Assembly: GCA_030455605.1 (NCBI GenBank)
Contig: JAKDPD010000007.1
Coordinates: 1 to 63,133, forward strand
DNA length: 63,133 nucleotides
From: Lactobacillus sp.
GTDB lineage: Bacteria; Bacillota; Bacilli; Lactobacillales; Lactobacillaceae
Reading direction: 5' to 3'
This document shows positions 36,561-46,407 of the stretch, piece after piece. Positions within the stretch are counted from its first letter, which is position 1. Each line of letters starts with the position of its first letter. Made by a program: the position numbers and the translations under genes. The notes under the pieces are model-generated. The model made no database searches, was not told the origin of the DNA, and saw only the letters and a program-made list of their open reading frames with translations.

Positions 36561-36721
36561 GGCTCTTTTCCTTTTAAATGAAACTAGTATTGAAAAACAT
36601 TTGTCAACAAAATGTAAAGCTATTGTAATGATAGCTACTTTTTTACTACAATAGAACCTAATGATGCACTGAAGTGCATCTCATGACGATTAATCAGAAT
36701 CAAAAAAGTTAGGCGGCTTAT

Positions 36722-37954
36722 ATGAAATCAAGAATGGCATTAAAAGCAATGAAGACACGTTCCAAGCTTTATTGGCTAGTTGGAGTCGGCAGTGGCATGC
36801 TAGTATTACTCATTGCTGGGCTACTATTTGGTAATCAATTGCGCACCAACCACTGGGCCAACCAAGCAGCTGCCATCAAATATGCTAAAAAGCATTTCAA
36901 TGCTAACGTTAAACTCTATGGTACACCCATTGGTAATTTAACTCAGGCCGCAGCTTATCATAAAATTAATCAAAAAGCGCCTAATACCGCGGTATTAAAT
37001 GCCGAACAAGGTCAAGTTACACTGAAACGGGACGCCAAAGTAGTCACCATTAGCCGCGGTCAGTTAGCTACCTATTTTAATAAGCAGCACACTAAACTTC
37101 CTAACAATCAAAGCTATACTTACCCTAATCAGGCACTACTACAAGCGCAAAATCGCCTCAGGGCGGTTAACAAAATCGTTATCAGCTATCGGCTACCGAC
37201 ACGTCAAGTTAAATTTGCTGCTAATTCATTATTAACCACTGTGCGTTATCAAAATAAACGTTATCAGTTTGGACCAAGTCCTAAATTGACCGCCAAGCTT
37301 AACGCCTTGAATCAAACAGTCTCAACCTTGCATAAAAGTTACAGTGTCACTGTACCGCAAGGCGATAAAGTGGCCGGAAAAACTATTAAAGTAAAAAATG
37401 CCACCTATGGTTGGGGCATTTGGGTGGATAAAGCAGCTGGGCTAATTAAACAAGCCATGCTATCCGGTCGTGACCAGCATTTAGATGGTGCAGCTGCCAT
37501 TTACGGTCTAGGTTATTCGACTTATGGTTTAGGCTATGGCAAAGCTAATGCCGGATTGGGACGCGATTATGTCGTGGTTTCCTTAAACCAACAAGAAGTC
37601 TGGATTGTGAAAGATGGGCAGCTCGCCCTACATCTCACCGACGTCGTAACTGGTACCAAAACTGGTGACAGTGACCGCACCCCAACTGGTGTGTATTACA
37701 TACACTACAAGCAGCAAAATGCGACCTTACGTGGTAATAATGACGATGGTTCCAAATATGCTAGCAAAGTCAATTACTGGATGCCATTTACGCTCAGTGG
37801 ATGTGGCTTACACGATGCTAGCTGGCGGACCGATTGGAGTAAAACCGCCTATTTGCAAGGTGGTTCTCATGGTTGTATCAATATCAAACCTGCGGAAATC
37901 CGTTCAGTTTGGGACAATGTTAAAAAACATGAGCCAGTAATTATCTATAACTAA
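36722..37954 (+). CDS. Membrane-anchored L,D-transpeptidase (YkuD domain)
   Basis: This 410-residue protein has one N-terminal membrane anchor (about 18-38), an extracytoplasmic region resembling the peptidoglycan-binding domain found in such proteins (about 60-240), and a C-terminal YkuD catalytic domain (about 285-410) with the active-site motif SHGCINI. Family members form 3-3 cross-links or attach proteins to peptidoglycan and resist most beta-lactams. It is monocistronic and followed by a strong terminator. Confidence 0.92.
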   Translation: MKSRMALKAMKTRSKLYWLVGVGSGMLVLLIAGLLFGNQLRTNHWANQAAAIKYAKKHFNANVKLYGTPIGNLTQAAAYHKINQKAPNTAVLNAEQGQVTLKRDAKVVTISRGQLATYFNKQHTKLPNNQSYTYPNQALLQAQNRLRAVNKIVISYRLPTRQVKFAANSLLTTVRYQNKRYQFGPSPKLTAKLNALNQTVSTLHKSYSVTVPQGDKVAGKTIKVKNATYGWGIWVDKAAGLIKQAMLSGRDQHLDGAAAIYGLGYSTYGLGYGKANAGLGRDYVVVSLNQQEVWIVKDGQLALHLTDVVTGTKTGDSDRTPTGVYYIHYKQQNATLRGNNDDGSKYASKVNYWMPFTLSGCGLHDASWRTDWSKTAYLQGGSHGCINIKPAEIRSVWDNVKKHEPVIIYN

Positions 37955-37963
37955 TGCGCATCG

Positions 37964-38001
37964 AAAAAAGCTAACCTGATTATTTCAGGTTAGCTTTTTT
38001 T
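37964..38001. terminator. Bidirectional terminator
   Basis: AAAAAAGCTAACCTGA / TCAGGTTAGCTTTTTTT lies between the convergent L,D-transpeptidase and pepN genes. Confidence 0.92.
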
Positions 38002-38016
38002 AGTTAGTATGTTATA

Positions 38017-40548
38017 TTAGTCGGCTACTAAGGCTGAAACGGCATCATTAACTGCTTTTCCTTCGGTTGCTACTAGGGCAACTCTCGTTTCAATCACCTT
38101 AACGTCCATCTTAATTTCACGTGTCAGCATTGGTTGAGATACCTTCGGCAAGAAGAATTCTTTAAATTCAGCTAACCGTTTTTGGTCCTTAAAGACCATG
38201 GCAATGACGGTAATGAAGGTCGTGAATTCCATGTCACCACCCACTTTACTATCAAGCCAAGCCCACTCGGTTCTAATCCAGTCCCAAGCGGCTTGTTCAC
38301 CCTTGCTGTTGCGTAAGATACCTGAGAACCAGGCCCGCAAGTCTTGTGGCTTAACCACACTCGCATCCTTAAACAAGGTGACCACATGCTTAATTTCAGC
38401 TGGGTCCTGGGTAGCAGTGATTGCTTGACGCAAGTCTTGTTTGAAACTGGCATCACTCGTGGCTTGGTAAGCTTTGATGAAACGGTCAATTAATCCCGTG
38501 CTGGCAAAATGAACCACTTCATTACGAAGAACGAATGGGCGAATGTCAGCATTAAGCGTTGCTAAATCAGCTGCATGGCGTTCAAAGTATTCGTGCGCCG
38601 TGGCAATCGTTTTTTCATTTTCACCATATAAACTGGCAGCTAGCACATAAGGACGTGTCAAAGTAGCTTCATTGTCCTCATCAGTCGGAACATCCCAGCC
38701 TAAACGGGCTACTTGATCAGCTGATAGACGATCATAGAAACGTTTCAAGTTTTCTTCTGCTTGACTATCAGCGGTAACGAATTGACGTAGCTTGCTGGCT
38801 GTCGTGTAAAGAGCATTAGCCACCACGTTCGCATGATCATCTTTTAGCTTGAAGAGTAATGGTACTAATTCAGCATATGAGCTTTCCCCACCCTCAGCCA
38901 ATAACCGCATATCTTGCAACAGTTGCAATTTGCTGATGGCATCGAAACCACCAAGTTCTTTGACTAAGTCAGTTAATAATGTTTCATCGTATTGCACAAT
39001 CGCATGAGTCGTATTACCGACATTTAAGCGCAACGCATGACCAGCTTCGGCACGCAAAGCCTGATAGTCGCCTAAATCAAGTGTCTTGGTTGACATGATC
39101 TGTGGGGCCTTGAAATTCGCATTAAGTGGAATTTGCCAAGTCCGGCCAACTTCTTTGCCCGCACCCACAAAGAATTGTTGTTGTGTCAGCTTCAAGTGTC
39201 CTGCTTCCACAAAGGAACGAATGACCGGATAACCCGGCTGGTTTAGCCAAGAATGCATAATTTGCGTAATATCTAAATCAGTCGCCGTTGATAAAGCTTG
39301 CCATAAGTCATCACCGACGGTATTTCCGTACTTGTGCTTATCGAAGTAATACTTCAGGCCTTTACGTAAAGCTGCATCACCTAACAGTGCTCGCACCATG
39401 ACTAGCAAACGTGAGCCCTTGGCATAGACAATGGCACTATCAAACAAAGTATCAATTTCAGCTGGGTCGTTAACCTTAACATAGACCGATTGCACCCCAT
39501 CAGTGGCATCCCGCGTTAAGGCTGCTGGTGCTTCACTGGTTTGGAACATTTCCCAAATATTCCAGCTTGGTTCCATCGCATCAAGTGATAAGTATTCCAT
39601 CATATTAGCAAAACTCTCGTTCAGCCATAAGTTGTCCCACCACTTCATCGTCACTAAATCGCCAAACCATTGGTGAGCCAATTCATGCGTAATCACGGAA
39701 GCGACTAACTTCTTCATTTCAAGTGACGTATTGTCAGGATCAAGCGTGAGATAAGCTTCTCGATAAGTAATTAGTCCCCAGTTTTCCATGGCACCAGCCG
39801 AAAAATCTGGTAGGGCTAACTGCCAAGAATGTGGTAATGGATATGGTGTCTGGTAGAAGTCTTCATAAAATTCAATGCCGCGTTTAGCAATGTCTAAGGC
39901 AAAATCCAATTCCTTAGCTTCGTGGGCCTTAGTGGCAAATACCCCAACCTTGACCCCGCTCTTGGTTTCATCATACTTAGCCTGCAAATCGCCAAAGGCA
40001 AAAGCAACCAGGTAAGTTGACATCCGCACCGTCTCGTCAAAATAGTGAACCCCATCAGTTACGTGGTTTTCAGGCATATTGGCAATCGTCGTCTCGCCCG
40101 GTTGTTCATCATACTTTAAGGCCAGAGAGAAGGTTGCTTTAGCTTCAGGCTCATCTAAACTTGGAAAAGCTTGTCTGGCAAAAGTTGTTTCAAACTGCGT
40201 CCCAATGATTTGTTTGTTTTCACCATTGAGCTCGTAATATGACGGATAAATGCCCATCATGGTATCGGTTAAGGGCGCTGAATAAGCAATCTTTAAAGTA
40301 ACTTTCCCAGTCCGGCCTAACGCAATTTTAATCGCTTCCGCCTTATCATCAACGGTATAATCAACTGCTTGATCATCAGCCGTGACACTCGCAATCGACA
40401 TAAATTTCTGATTAATCAATACTTCTGGCTCTTGCGCCACACCGGTAATGGCTGAAGTCCCAGCGATGGTCTTATTGGTCCGATTAATTTCAATAAACAG
40501 ATCGTAATGATCAGGATGAAAAGTTTCATAAAAACGTTTAACTGTCAT
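38017..40548 (-). CDS. pepN: Aminopeptidase N (M1 family)
   Basis: This 843-residue zinc aminopeptidase has the exopeptidase motif GAMENWG near residue 255 and the zinc motif HELAHQWFGDL near residue 289, with the downstream glutamate in NESFA. It is the major broad-specificity aminopeptidase of lactic acid bacteria and is cytoplasmic. Length and N-terminus (MTVKRFYETFHPDHYDLFIE) are standard. Confidence 0.98.
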   Translation of the reverse strand: MTVKRFYETFHPDHYDLFIEINRTNKTIAGTSAITGVAQEPEVLINQKFMSIASVTADDQAVDYTVDDKAEAIKIALGRTGKVTLKIAYSAPLTDTMMGIYPSYYELNGENKQIIGTQFETTFARQAFPSLDEPEAKATFSLALKYDEQPGETTIANMPENHVTDGVHYFDETVRMSTYLVAFAFGDLQAKYDETKSGVKVGVFATKAHEAKELDFALDIAKRGIEFYEDFYQTPYPLPHSWQLALPDFSAGAMENWGLITYREAYLTLDPDNTSLEMKKLVASVITHELAHQWFGDLVTMKWWDNLWLNESFANMMEYLSLDAMEPSWNIWEMFQTSEAPAALTRDATDGVQSVYVKVNDPAEIDTLFDSAIVYAKGSRLLVMVRALLGDAALRKGLKYYFDKHKYGNTVGDDLWQALSTATDLDITQIMHSWLNQPGYPVIRSFVEAGHLKLTQQQFFVGAGKEVGRTWQIPLNANFKAPQIMSTKTLDLGDYQALRAEAGHALRLNVGNTTHAIVQYDETLLTDLVKELGGFDAISKLQLLQDMRLLAEGGESSYAELVPLLFKLKDDHANVVANALYTTASKLRQFVTADSQAEENLKRFYDRLSADQVARLGWDVPTDEDNEATLTRPYVLAASLYGENEKTIATAHEYFERHAADLATLNADIRPFVLRNEVVHFASTGLIDRFIKAYQATSDASFKQDLRQAITATQDPAEIKHVVTLFKDASVVKPQDLRAWFSGILRNSKGEQAAWDWIRTEWAWLDSKVGGDMEFTTFITVIAMVFKDQKRLAEFKEFFLPKVSQPMLTREIKMDVKVIETRVALVATEGKAVNDAVSALVAD

Positions 40549-40747
40549 AGTATCCTCCTTGATGGGTTAAATATCCCATTAGAATTTTACCAGAAAACAC
40601 GGTTAACAACCTTAAAAAGCATTAGTTTCAGCACAAATAGCCCTTAGTAATGGTTATGTAACTTGCTCTTAGCCACTTTGTAACACTTTAGCAACATTAC
40701 CCCTGTATGATATAAACAGTTGTTAGTAAGTAGTGGGGATGTTGACT

Positions 40748-41104
40748 TTGAAGTTTTTGAAACCAGTTCTATTTCATTTTTTAATCGCAGCGCTATTAGC
40801 CGTTGCCTGCGTCAAGGCAGCTCAAACTGTTACTGCGACCGGAAATACGCAAACGGTTCAAGCTTCGATGAGATTATCACGGGCCAACCGTTCAGCTCGT
40901 TATTGGATTGCCGTGCACGAATCTAGCGGTCGTTGGCATGCTAGGAATGGTAGTTGTTATGGTCGCTACCAATTACAAATCAGTTACCTGCACGGTAACT
41001 ATTCACACCGTCACCAAACTGACGTTGCCAATAATTATGCCTTTTCCCGTTATGGCTCTTGGGTTGGCGCTAAGCGTTTCTGGTTGAGACATCACTGGTA
41101 TTAG
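40748..41104 (+). CDS. Small secreted Apf-like protein
   Basis: This protein of about 118 residues has a signal peptide (MKFLKPVLFHFLIAALLAVA) and a C-terminal domain (WIAVHESSGRWHARNGSCYGR, ISYLHGNYS, SRYGSWVGAKRFWL, HHWY) matching the C-terminal domain of aggregation-promoting factors and related LysM surface proteins of lactobacilli. Typical family members carry a LysM domain and a long linker; both are absent here. The start is uncertain: the TTG at 40748 fits the GGGG at 40735-40738 and a clean signal peptide, but ATG 40739 or GTG 40733 are possible. Confidence 0.75.
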   Translation: MKFLKPVLFHFLIAALLAVACVKAAQTVTATGNTQTVQASMRLSRANRSARYWIAVHESSGRWHARNGSCYGRYQLQISYLHGNYSHRHQTDVANNYAFSRYGSWVGAKRFWLRHHWY

Positions 41105-41121
41105 AAAACGTCCTATAAAAG

Positions 41122-41155
41122 AGCAGCTAGGCCACTTGGCTTAACTGCTTTTTTT
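41122..41155 (+). terminator. Terminator after the Apf-like gene
   Basis: AGCAG..GCC / GGC..CTGCT stem with internal mismatches, followed by seven T residues. Confidence 0.7.
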
Positions 41156-41165
41156 ACTGTATTAA

Positions 41166-42071
41166 TTAAATGCGGTCATGTTTCAGTTCACGATAAATTG
41201 CAATTGCCAAGACCAATAAGGCACATGCCACGGCAACAATTGCCATTGGACCTGGCGTTACAATACTAGGGGCCGCATTAGCAGCAGTTCTAGCCGCTAA
41301 ATGATTGGCAACCCAGTTGCGCATTAAGACCGGTGTCAATGCAAAACTAACGACCGCAAATAGCGAGGTAATGAGCTGCATCCGGCGTGAAATAGGCTCA
41401 CGTAAAAATTGGGCAAGCACACATAATGCGGGGGCCAGCATTAATAGTAATATCCACAAAACAATGGTGCGACCAAAGCTAGTACTCATCAGCTGTGAGG
41501 TCGTGGTCGCATAACGATAACTTCCCCAGAGTGAGCCACCCATCAAACCATTGAGTAGATTAAGAAAATAGCTACCTTGTTGACCATAGCTGCCGTGACT
41601 AGAAAGCAACCCTTGGACCACATTCAGGCCATCAGTTGATCCCACCGCAGCAAAGTTAACATTAACCACCTGGCGCATATACGCTGCTAAAAACATAACG
41701 AGTGAACTACCCAGTTGAATGGCCTTTAGTAGGTTAAGTCGGCCCGCAGCTGGCAAATGAAATCCCAGCTTTAAATGCCGATTAGGATGATGATTGTGAC
41801 CAATCACAAAAATACCGACACCGACAATGATGCCAACTAAGAACAGCCACATCCAAGCTTTTAACATCACCAAAAAGGCGACAAAAACTAAAATCATGAC
41901 TGCTAGATAAGGTCGTTTCGTAAAAATTTCCCAAAAATCAAGCTGATAAGTCTGACCCTGCCGCTTCGGAACCGAAGTGGCAGCCGTTTGCTTAGGGGGT
42001 GTGACCTGCTGCTGGTGCAATTGTTTGCGATACTGTCGCCGCGAAAGATGCTTTTTATCTGCTGCTGCCAA
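41166..42071 (-). CDS. Hypothetical multi-pass membrane protein
   Basis: This 301-residue protein has a basic, glutamine-rich cytoplasmic N-terminus (about 50 residues, KKHLSRRQYRKQLHQQQ) and about six membrane segments. I do not recognise the family. It is monocistronic and lies between the Apf-like gene and an MFS transporter gene. Confidence 0.65.
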   Translation of the reverse strand: MAAADKKHLSRRQYRKQLHQQQVTPPKQTAATSVPKRQGQTYQLDFWEIFTKRPYLAVMILVFVAFLVMLKAWMWLFLVGIIVGVGIFVIGHNHHPNRHLKLGFHLPAAGRLNLLKAIQLGSSLVMFLAAYMRQVVNVNFAAVGSTDGLNVVQGLLSSHGSYGQQGSYFLNLLNGLMGGSLWGSYRYATTTSQLMSTSFGRTIVLWILLLMLAPALCVLAQFLREPISRRMQLITSLFAVVSFALTPVLMRNWVANHLAARTAANAAPSIVTPGPMAIVAVACALLVLAIAIYRELKHDRI

Positions 42072-42212
42072 ACCTAAAATCTCCCTTCTCGAGCTTATAT
42101 CCTAACATAAAGTGACTCACTTAACTGCTTTTAGAACTCAACTTGCGAATTCTTTATCAATTCTTCCTATGCTAAAACTAAATACAGGATTTTTTAGAAA
42201 GGTGGGTATTTT

Positions 42213-43439
42213 TTGACCACAACAAACGACTATCCTGCTGGCTGGCGGCGATCTTTTGCCACCCTTTGGCTGGGATCATTTATTACCGGACTGGGTTACT
42301 CCATGACCATGCCTTTTATTTCATTATATATCAGTGATCTAGGGCATTATAATCACCTACAAATCAACCTGTTTTCTGGCCTTGCTTTTGCGATGACTTT
42401 CATTGCACAAGCAATCGTATCACCTTACTGGGGTAATTTAGCTGACCGTAAGGGACGTAAATTAATGTGTATGCGTGCTTCCGGCGTCATGGCCTTAACC
42501 ATTTTCTTGACAGGCCTAGCGCCTAACGCGATTTACATCATTATCATGCGTTTTATTCAAGGATCATTTTCAGGCTATATCAACAATGCGACTGCGTTAA
42601 TTGCTGGAGAAACACCCCATCGGCGTAGCGGTTGGGTGATTAGTCAGATTATCACGGCCGGAACAGCCGGCAATTTAGTTGGTCCGCTGCTTGGCGGTGC
42701 GCTCTCAAGTTTACTCACCCCTTTTATGGGTGGCGCTTGGCCGTACCGCGTGGCTTTCTTTATTACCGGTGGTCTAATGCTACTCGTCTTTCTCACAACG
42801 AGCGTTTTTGTCAACGAGCGTTTTACCCCGATTGCTAAAGCTAAAATGCCATCAATGCGCAATTTGCTAGCAGCCTTACCGCACCTGCGATTGTTAATAC
42901 TCATGTTCATCACCACGATGATTGTTCAAGCTTCTAATCTATCAATCGATCCGATTGTGTCACTATATGTGAAAAGCATGTTGCCCGCCGGCAGCAGCGT
43001 CGCGTTAATTGCCGGGATTGTGGCCGCAGCACCAGGACTTGGTACCTTACTCGCCGCTTCCAAAATGGGACACACAATGGACACCGTAGGTCCGCTAAAA
43101 GTCCTAAAATGGGGGTTATTCATTGGTTTTCTGCTGTTTATTCCGATGGCGCTCACACATTCACCGGGAATACTAGCTGTCCTGCGTTTTGCCCTCGGTG
43201 TTGCAAGTGCAGGAATGATGCCCGCCGCCCAAACCGTCCTTACCTTACAAACACCACCAAGTTCCTTTGGCCGCATTTTCAGCTACAACCAATCTTTCCA
43301 ATCATTGGGAGCTGTCCTAGGGTCCTTAATGGGATCCGCACTCTCAGGATTTATCAGTTACGCGATGGTTTTCTGGGTAACCGGCTTGATTCTCTTAATC
43401 AACTTCATTTTGATTGTGGGTCAAACAACTACTGACTAA
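42213..43439 (+). CDS. MFS transporter (multidrug efflux type)
   Basis: This 408-residue major facilitator has about 12 membrane segments and the loop 2-3 signature GNLADRKGRKLM near residue 75. It resembles MdtG/multidrug-type DHA1 members (sequence begins GWRRSFATLWLGSFITGLGYS). The start is TTG, preceded by AAAGGTGGG. A LysR regulator lies 135 bases downstream on the same strand and could control it. Confidence 0.88.
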   Translation: MTTTNDYPAGWRRSFATLWLGSFITGLGYSMTMPFISLYISDLGHYNHLQINLFSGLAFAMTFIAQAIVSPYWGNLADRKGRKLMCMRASGVMALTIFLTGLAPNAIYIIIMRFIQGSFSGYINNATALIAGETPHRRSGWVISQIITAGTAGNLVGPLLGGALSSLLTPFMGGAWPYRVAFFITGGLMLLVFLTTSVFVNERFTPIAKAKMPSMRNLLAALPHLRLLILMFITTMIVQASNLSIDPIVSLYVKSMLPAGSSVALIAGIVAAAPGLGTLLAASKMGHTMDTVGPLKVLKWGLFIGFLLFIPMALTHSPGILAVLRFALGVASAGMMPAAQTVLTLQTPPSSFGRIFSYNQSFQSLGAVLGSLMGSALSGFISYAMVFWVTGLILLINFILIVGQTTTD

Positions 43440-43574
43440 ATTATTATCCCGATAAGCGGTAACTTAGGCTTCTTTTAGTGCATTTTTTGAGATTATCACT
43501 ATACTATTATTTATGATATTTTGAATTATTAGCTTTTTTTGAAAAAGTAAAACTGCGCTGAAAGAAGACTAACG

Positions 43575-44459
43575 ATGGATGATCGTGATTTACAGTACTT
43601 TTATAAATTAATGCATCTGAATAATTTTACGGAGACGGCTCAATTCTTCCACGTCATGCAGCCAGCTATTTCCACTGCAATTAAGTGCTTAGAAAAGCGC
43701 TACCACTGCAAACTGATTTATCAAAAGAATAAAAAGTCACAAATTAAGTTAACCGAGCAGGGGCGCATTCTCTACATCAAGACTCAAGAAATGATTAATC
43801 TTGATCAAGAATTGACAGAAGAGCTCCAGGCCTGCCAAACGACACATCTTAAGATTGGCTTTTCAGGGGTCGCTGGTAATACGTGGCTGCCAAAAATGAT
43901 CAGTCAGTTTCATGATTCCAAAATGCTCAACATCATTATTCCTAAATATGAGTGTTCCAATGTGTTGCTGCATGATTTAGCCAGTAAGAATATTGATGTG
44001 GCCATTTTTTCTTGGTTATTTCCCATTACTGATGCCAAATATCAAATTCGTCTCTTAGCTAAGAACGAATTTGTGCTTATTGTTAGCCCTAAAAACCGCT
44101 TAGCAAAATTAGCCGCTATCTCAATCACGGATCTGTTTAACGCTTCCTTTATTACTCGAGAAAACAACTACTTAATAAAGGAAGGTTTATCCTCACTCGG
44201 TAATTTTGCCGGTTTTACACCAAAAGTCATTTACCAGGCCCCGACCATGGACATCGTCTTTAATTTGGTCAAAGAAAATCTAGGTATCGCCCTAGTTATG
44301 GCGGATTCCGTGTGTGAGAGCGCAGACCTCAAAGTGATTCACCTCCCAAAAGCAGCGCGAATCTACTACTATATGCAACTTGCAGTCAAAAAAGATAGCC
44401 TCCTTAATCAAAGAAAACAAGTCCTCTTAAATGCCCTATTAAATGTAGAAAGTGACTAA
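43575..44459 (+). CDS. LysR-family transcriptional regulator
   Basis: This 294-residue regulator has the N-terminal winged helix-turn-helix (LNNFTETAQFFHVMQPAISTAIKCLEKRY, residues 15-43) and a periplasmic-binding-protein-like effector domain beginning HLKIGFSG. It follows the MFS gene and precedes the dlt operon. The target is unknown. Confidence 0.9.
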   Translation: MDDRDLQYFYKLMHLNNFTETAQFFHVMQPAISTAIKCLEKRYHCKLIYQKNKKSQIKLTEQGRILYIKTQEMINLDQELTEELQACQTTHLKIGFSGVAGNTWLPKMISQFHDSKMLNIIIPKYECSNVLLHDLASKNIDVAIFSWLFPITDAKYQIRLLAKNEFVLIVSPKNRLAKLAAISITDLFNASFITRENNYLIKEGLSSLGNFAGFTPKVIYQAPTMDIVFNLVKENLGIALVMADSVCESADLKVIHLPKAARIYYYMQLAVKKDSLLNQRKQVLLNALLNVESD

Positions 44460-44576
44460 CCATCGCACCCAGCCCTGATTTAGCCTCAGATTTTAAAAAA
44501 AATTAAGATTAGCCAGTAATCCCCTAACAGTCGTGCAATGCTTGTCCCAGTAGCATAAGTGTTATTCTGTCGCAGT

Positions 44577-44605
44577 TTGTCGCACTAGTGCTTTTGGTAT
44601 ATAAT
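44577..44605 (+). promoter_or_regulatory. dlt operon promoter
   Basis: TTGTCG and TATAAT (44600-44605) are separated by 17 bases, 107 bases before dltX. The long leader carries a hairpin. Confidence 0.75.
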
Positions 44606-44621
44606 GTGTAAACGATTCAAG

Positions 44622-44668
44622 TCGTTATTATTGGTCCACACCACCAAGTTTATGGTGTGCACGATAAC
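44622..44668 (+). other. Leader hairpin of the dlt mRNA
   Basis: CGTTAT (44623-44628) pairs with ATAACG (44663-44668), and inside it CACACCA (about 44637-44643) pairs with TGGTGTG. The two-part stem-loop lies in the 5' untranslated region with no T run, so it is not a simple terminator. It may influence mRNA stability or dltX translation (inference). Confidence 0.5.
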
Positions 44669-44712
44669 GGACACTGATAGTGACCGATACCAGCAGAAAG
44701 GAAGCACTTGTC

Positions 44713-44853
44713 ATGTTTGCAAAGTTAAAGCAACATCCCGTTTTGGTATTTTTGCTCAAAACATTATGCTACTTCATCGTCCTCTTAGCCCTTGTTTATC
44801 TATATGGGTATTATGGCGCTGGTCAAGCACCATTTATCTATAACGAATTCTAA
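44713..44853 (+). CDS. dltX: D-alanylation accessory peptide DltX
   Basis: This 46-residue single-pass membrane peptide is encoded by the first gene of the operon. It has a basic N-terminus (MFAKLKQHP), one hydrophobic helix and the conserved C-terminal motif PFIYNEF of DltX. AAAGGAAG precedes the ATG. Family knowledge: DltX is required for D-alanylation of teichoic acids and its C-terminal motif contacts the DltB/DltD machinery, carrying the D-Ala in some models. Confidence 0.9.
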   Translation: MFAKLKQHPVLVFLLKTLCYFIVLLALVYLYGYYGAGQAPFIYNEF

Positions 44854-44868
44854 CTGGGGGAAAAGTCA

Positions 44869-46407
44869 TTGGTTAAAAACATTATTCAAGCAATTGATGC
44901 CACTGCCAAGGCTCACTTGGATCAACTTGCATTCGATGAAATGGGCGTTACTCACAACTATCGTGACGTCTTAACAGCTTCTAATTCTTTTGCAGCTCGG
45001 CTAGATTCCCAAGAGCTACCAGCAAACGGACCTATTTTATTTTATGGCGACCATCAATTTGAAATGGTGGCTGGCTTTCTAGGGGGACTAAAGACCAGGC
45101 ACGCCTACATTCCTGTCGAAACAGCCTCAGCCATTCCGCGCGTGCAGTCCATTATCGATACTGCCAAGCCACAGTTAATCGTTGCAGTTGATCCTTTTTC
45201 GGCTGATGACTTTAACTATGATGGCATCATCTTAGACCGCGCTAGTTTAGTCGCTATTTTTGCTAAAGCAGAAACTTATCGGGTGACACACGCGGTAGCT
45301 GGCGCACTACCTTTTTATATTCTATTTACTTCGGGAACAACCGGCTCACCTAAAGGTGTTCCTATTAGCCACGACAATATCTGTTCTTTTGCCAATTGGA
45401 TGCTAGGACCAGACTTCAACTTACCAGCTAGACAAACTTACCTCGGGCAAACACCTTTTTCATTTGATGTTTCTCATATGTATTGGCTAACATCGATGTT
45501 ATCAGCTGGCACGATTAAGGTAATTCCTTCAAAGGTCGTGCAAAATTTAGGTCAGCTCTTTACTTGTCTGCCTAAACTACACTTAAATGTCTTTGTTGGG
45601 ACCCCTTCTTTTGGCGAGATGCTGCTGCTTAGCCCCGATTTTAGCGCCAGCAAAATGCCAAGTCTGAAGTACTTTATTTTTTGTGGCGAAGAACTAACGA
45701 TTTCAACCGTTAAGCGGTTATTTGCGCTCTTTCCGGATGCTCATATTTTCAACACTTATGGGCCAACTGAAGCTGCAGTTGCCATTACAAGTTGTGAGAT
45801 TACCCATGAGATGGCCGATACCTTAGAGCGCTTACCAATTGGCTACGATAAGCCTGGTGTCACCACTTCGATTTGGGATGGCAAGCAGCAAGTCACAGAA
45901 GTTGGCAAGCATGGTGAAATTGTCATTACTGGGGATTCCGTTGCAGCCGGTTATCTTAACAATCCGACTAAGACGGCTGAGAATTTCTTCCAAATTGATG
46001 GACAGCAGTCCTATCGTACAGGTGATGCTGGCTTTATCACGGCAGATGGTCTGCGTCATATCATTGGCCGTATGGATTTTCAAATCAAATTGCACGGCTT
46101 CCGCGTTGAACTTGATGAAGTGCGAACCGGTCTAGAACGTAGTGCTTATATTAAACAGGCCGTTGCCGTACCCAAATACAATCGACAAGGACAAGTACAA
46201 CACCTGATTGCTTACGTCATTGCCAAGCCTAATCACTTTGAGACGGAACGTGAATTAACGGCGGCCATTCGTACCAGCTTGAAAGGACAAATTATGAATT
46301 ATATGATGCCAACTCAATTTAAATATGTTGCGCATTTTCCAACATCCGCTAATGGTAAGAATGCGGTCAAACAATTGATTGCGGAGGCTAATCCAACATG
46401 TCATTAA
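44869..46407 (+). CDS. dltA: D-alanine--D-alanyl carrier protein ligase DltA
   Basis: This 512-residue adenylating enzyme activates D-Ala and loads it on the DltC phosphopantetheine. Core motifs are LFTSGTTGSPKGVP near residue 150, NTYGPTEAAV near 293, and YRTGD. It starts at TTG after GGGGG (44856-44860), 15 bases after dltX. Its substrate carrier DltC is not intact in this operon. Confidence 0.95.
   Translation: MVKNIIQAIDATAKAHLDQLAFDEMGVTHNYRDVLTASNSFAARLDSQELPANGPILFYGDHQFEMVAGFLGGLKTRHAYIPVETASAIPRVQSIIDTAKPQLIVAVDPFSADDFNYDGIILDRASLVAIFAKAETYRVTHAVAGALPFYILFTSGTTGSPKGVPISHDNICSFANWMLGPDFNLPARQTYLGQTPFSFDVSHMYWLTSMLSAGTIKVIPSKVVQNLGQLFTCLPKLHLNVFVGTPSFGEMLLLSPDFSASKMPSLKYFIFCGEELTISTVKRLFALFPDAHIFNTYGPTEAAVAITSCEITHEMADTLERLPIGYDKPGVTTSIWDGKQQVTEVGKHGEIVITGDSVAAGYLNNPTKTAENFFQIDGQQSYRTGDAGFITADGLRHIIGRMDFQIKLHGFRVELDEVRTGLERSAYIKQAVAVPKYNRQGQVQHLIAYVIAKPNHFETERELTAAIRTSLKGQIMNYMMPTQFKYVAHFPTSANGKNAVKQLIAEANPTCH

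Noticed and set aside
43440-43574. Possible small gene between the MFS and LysR genes
   Set aside because: No open frame with a ribosome binding site longer than a few codons was found.
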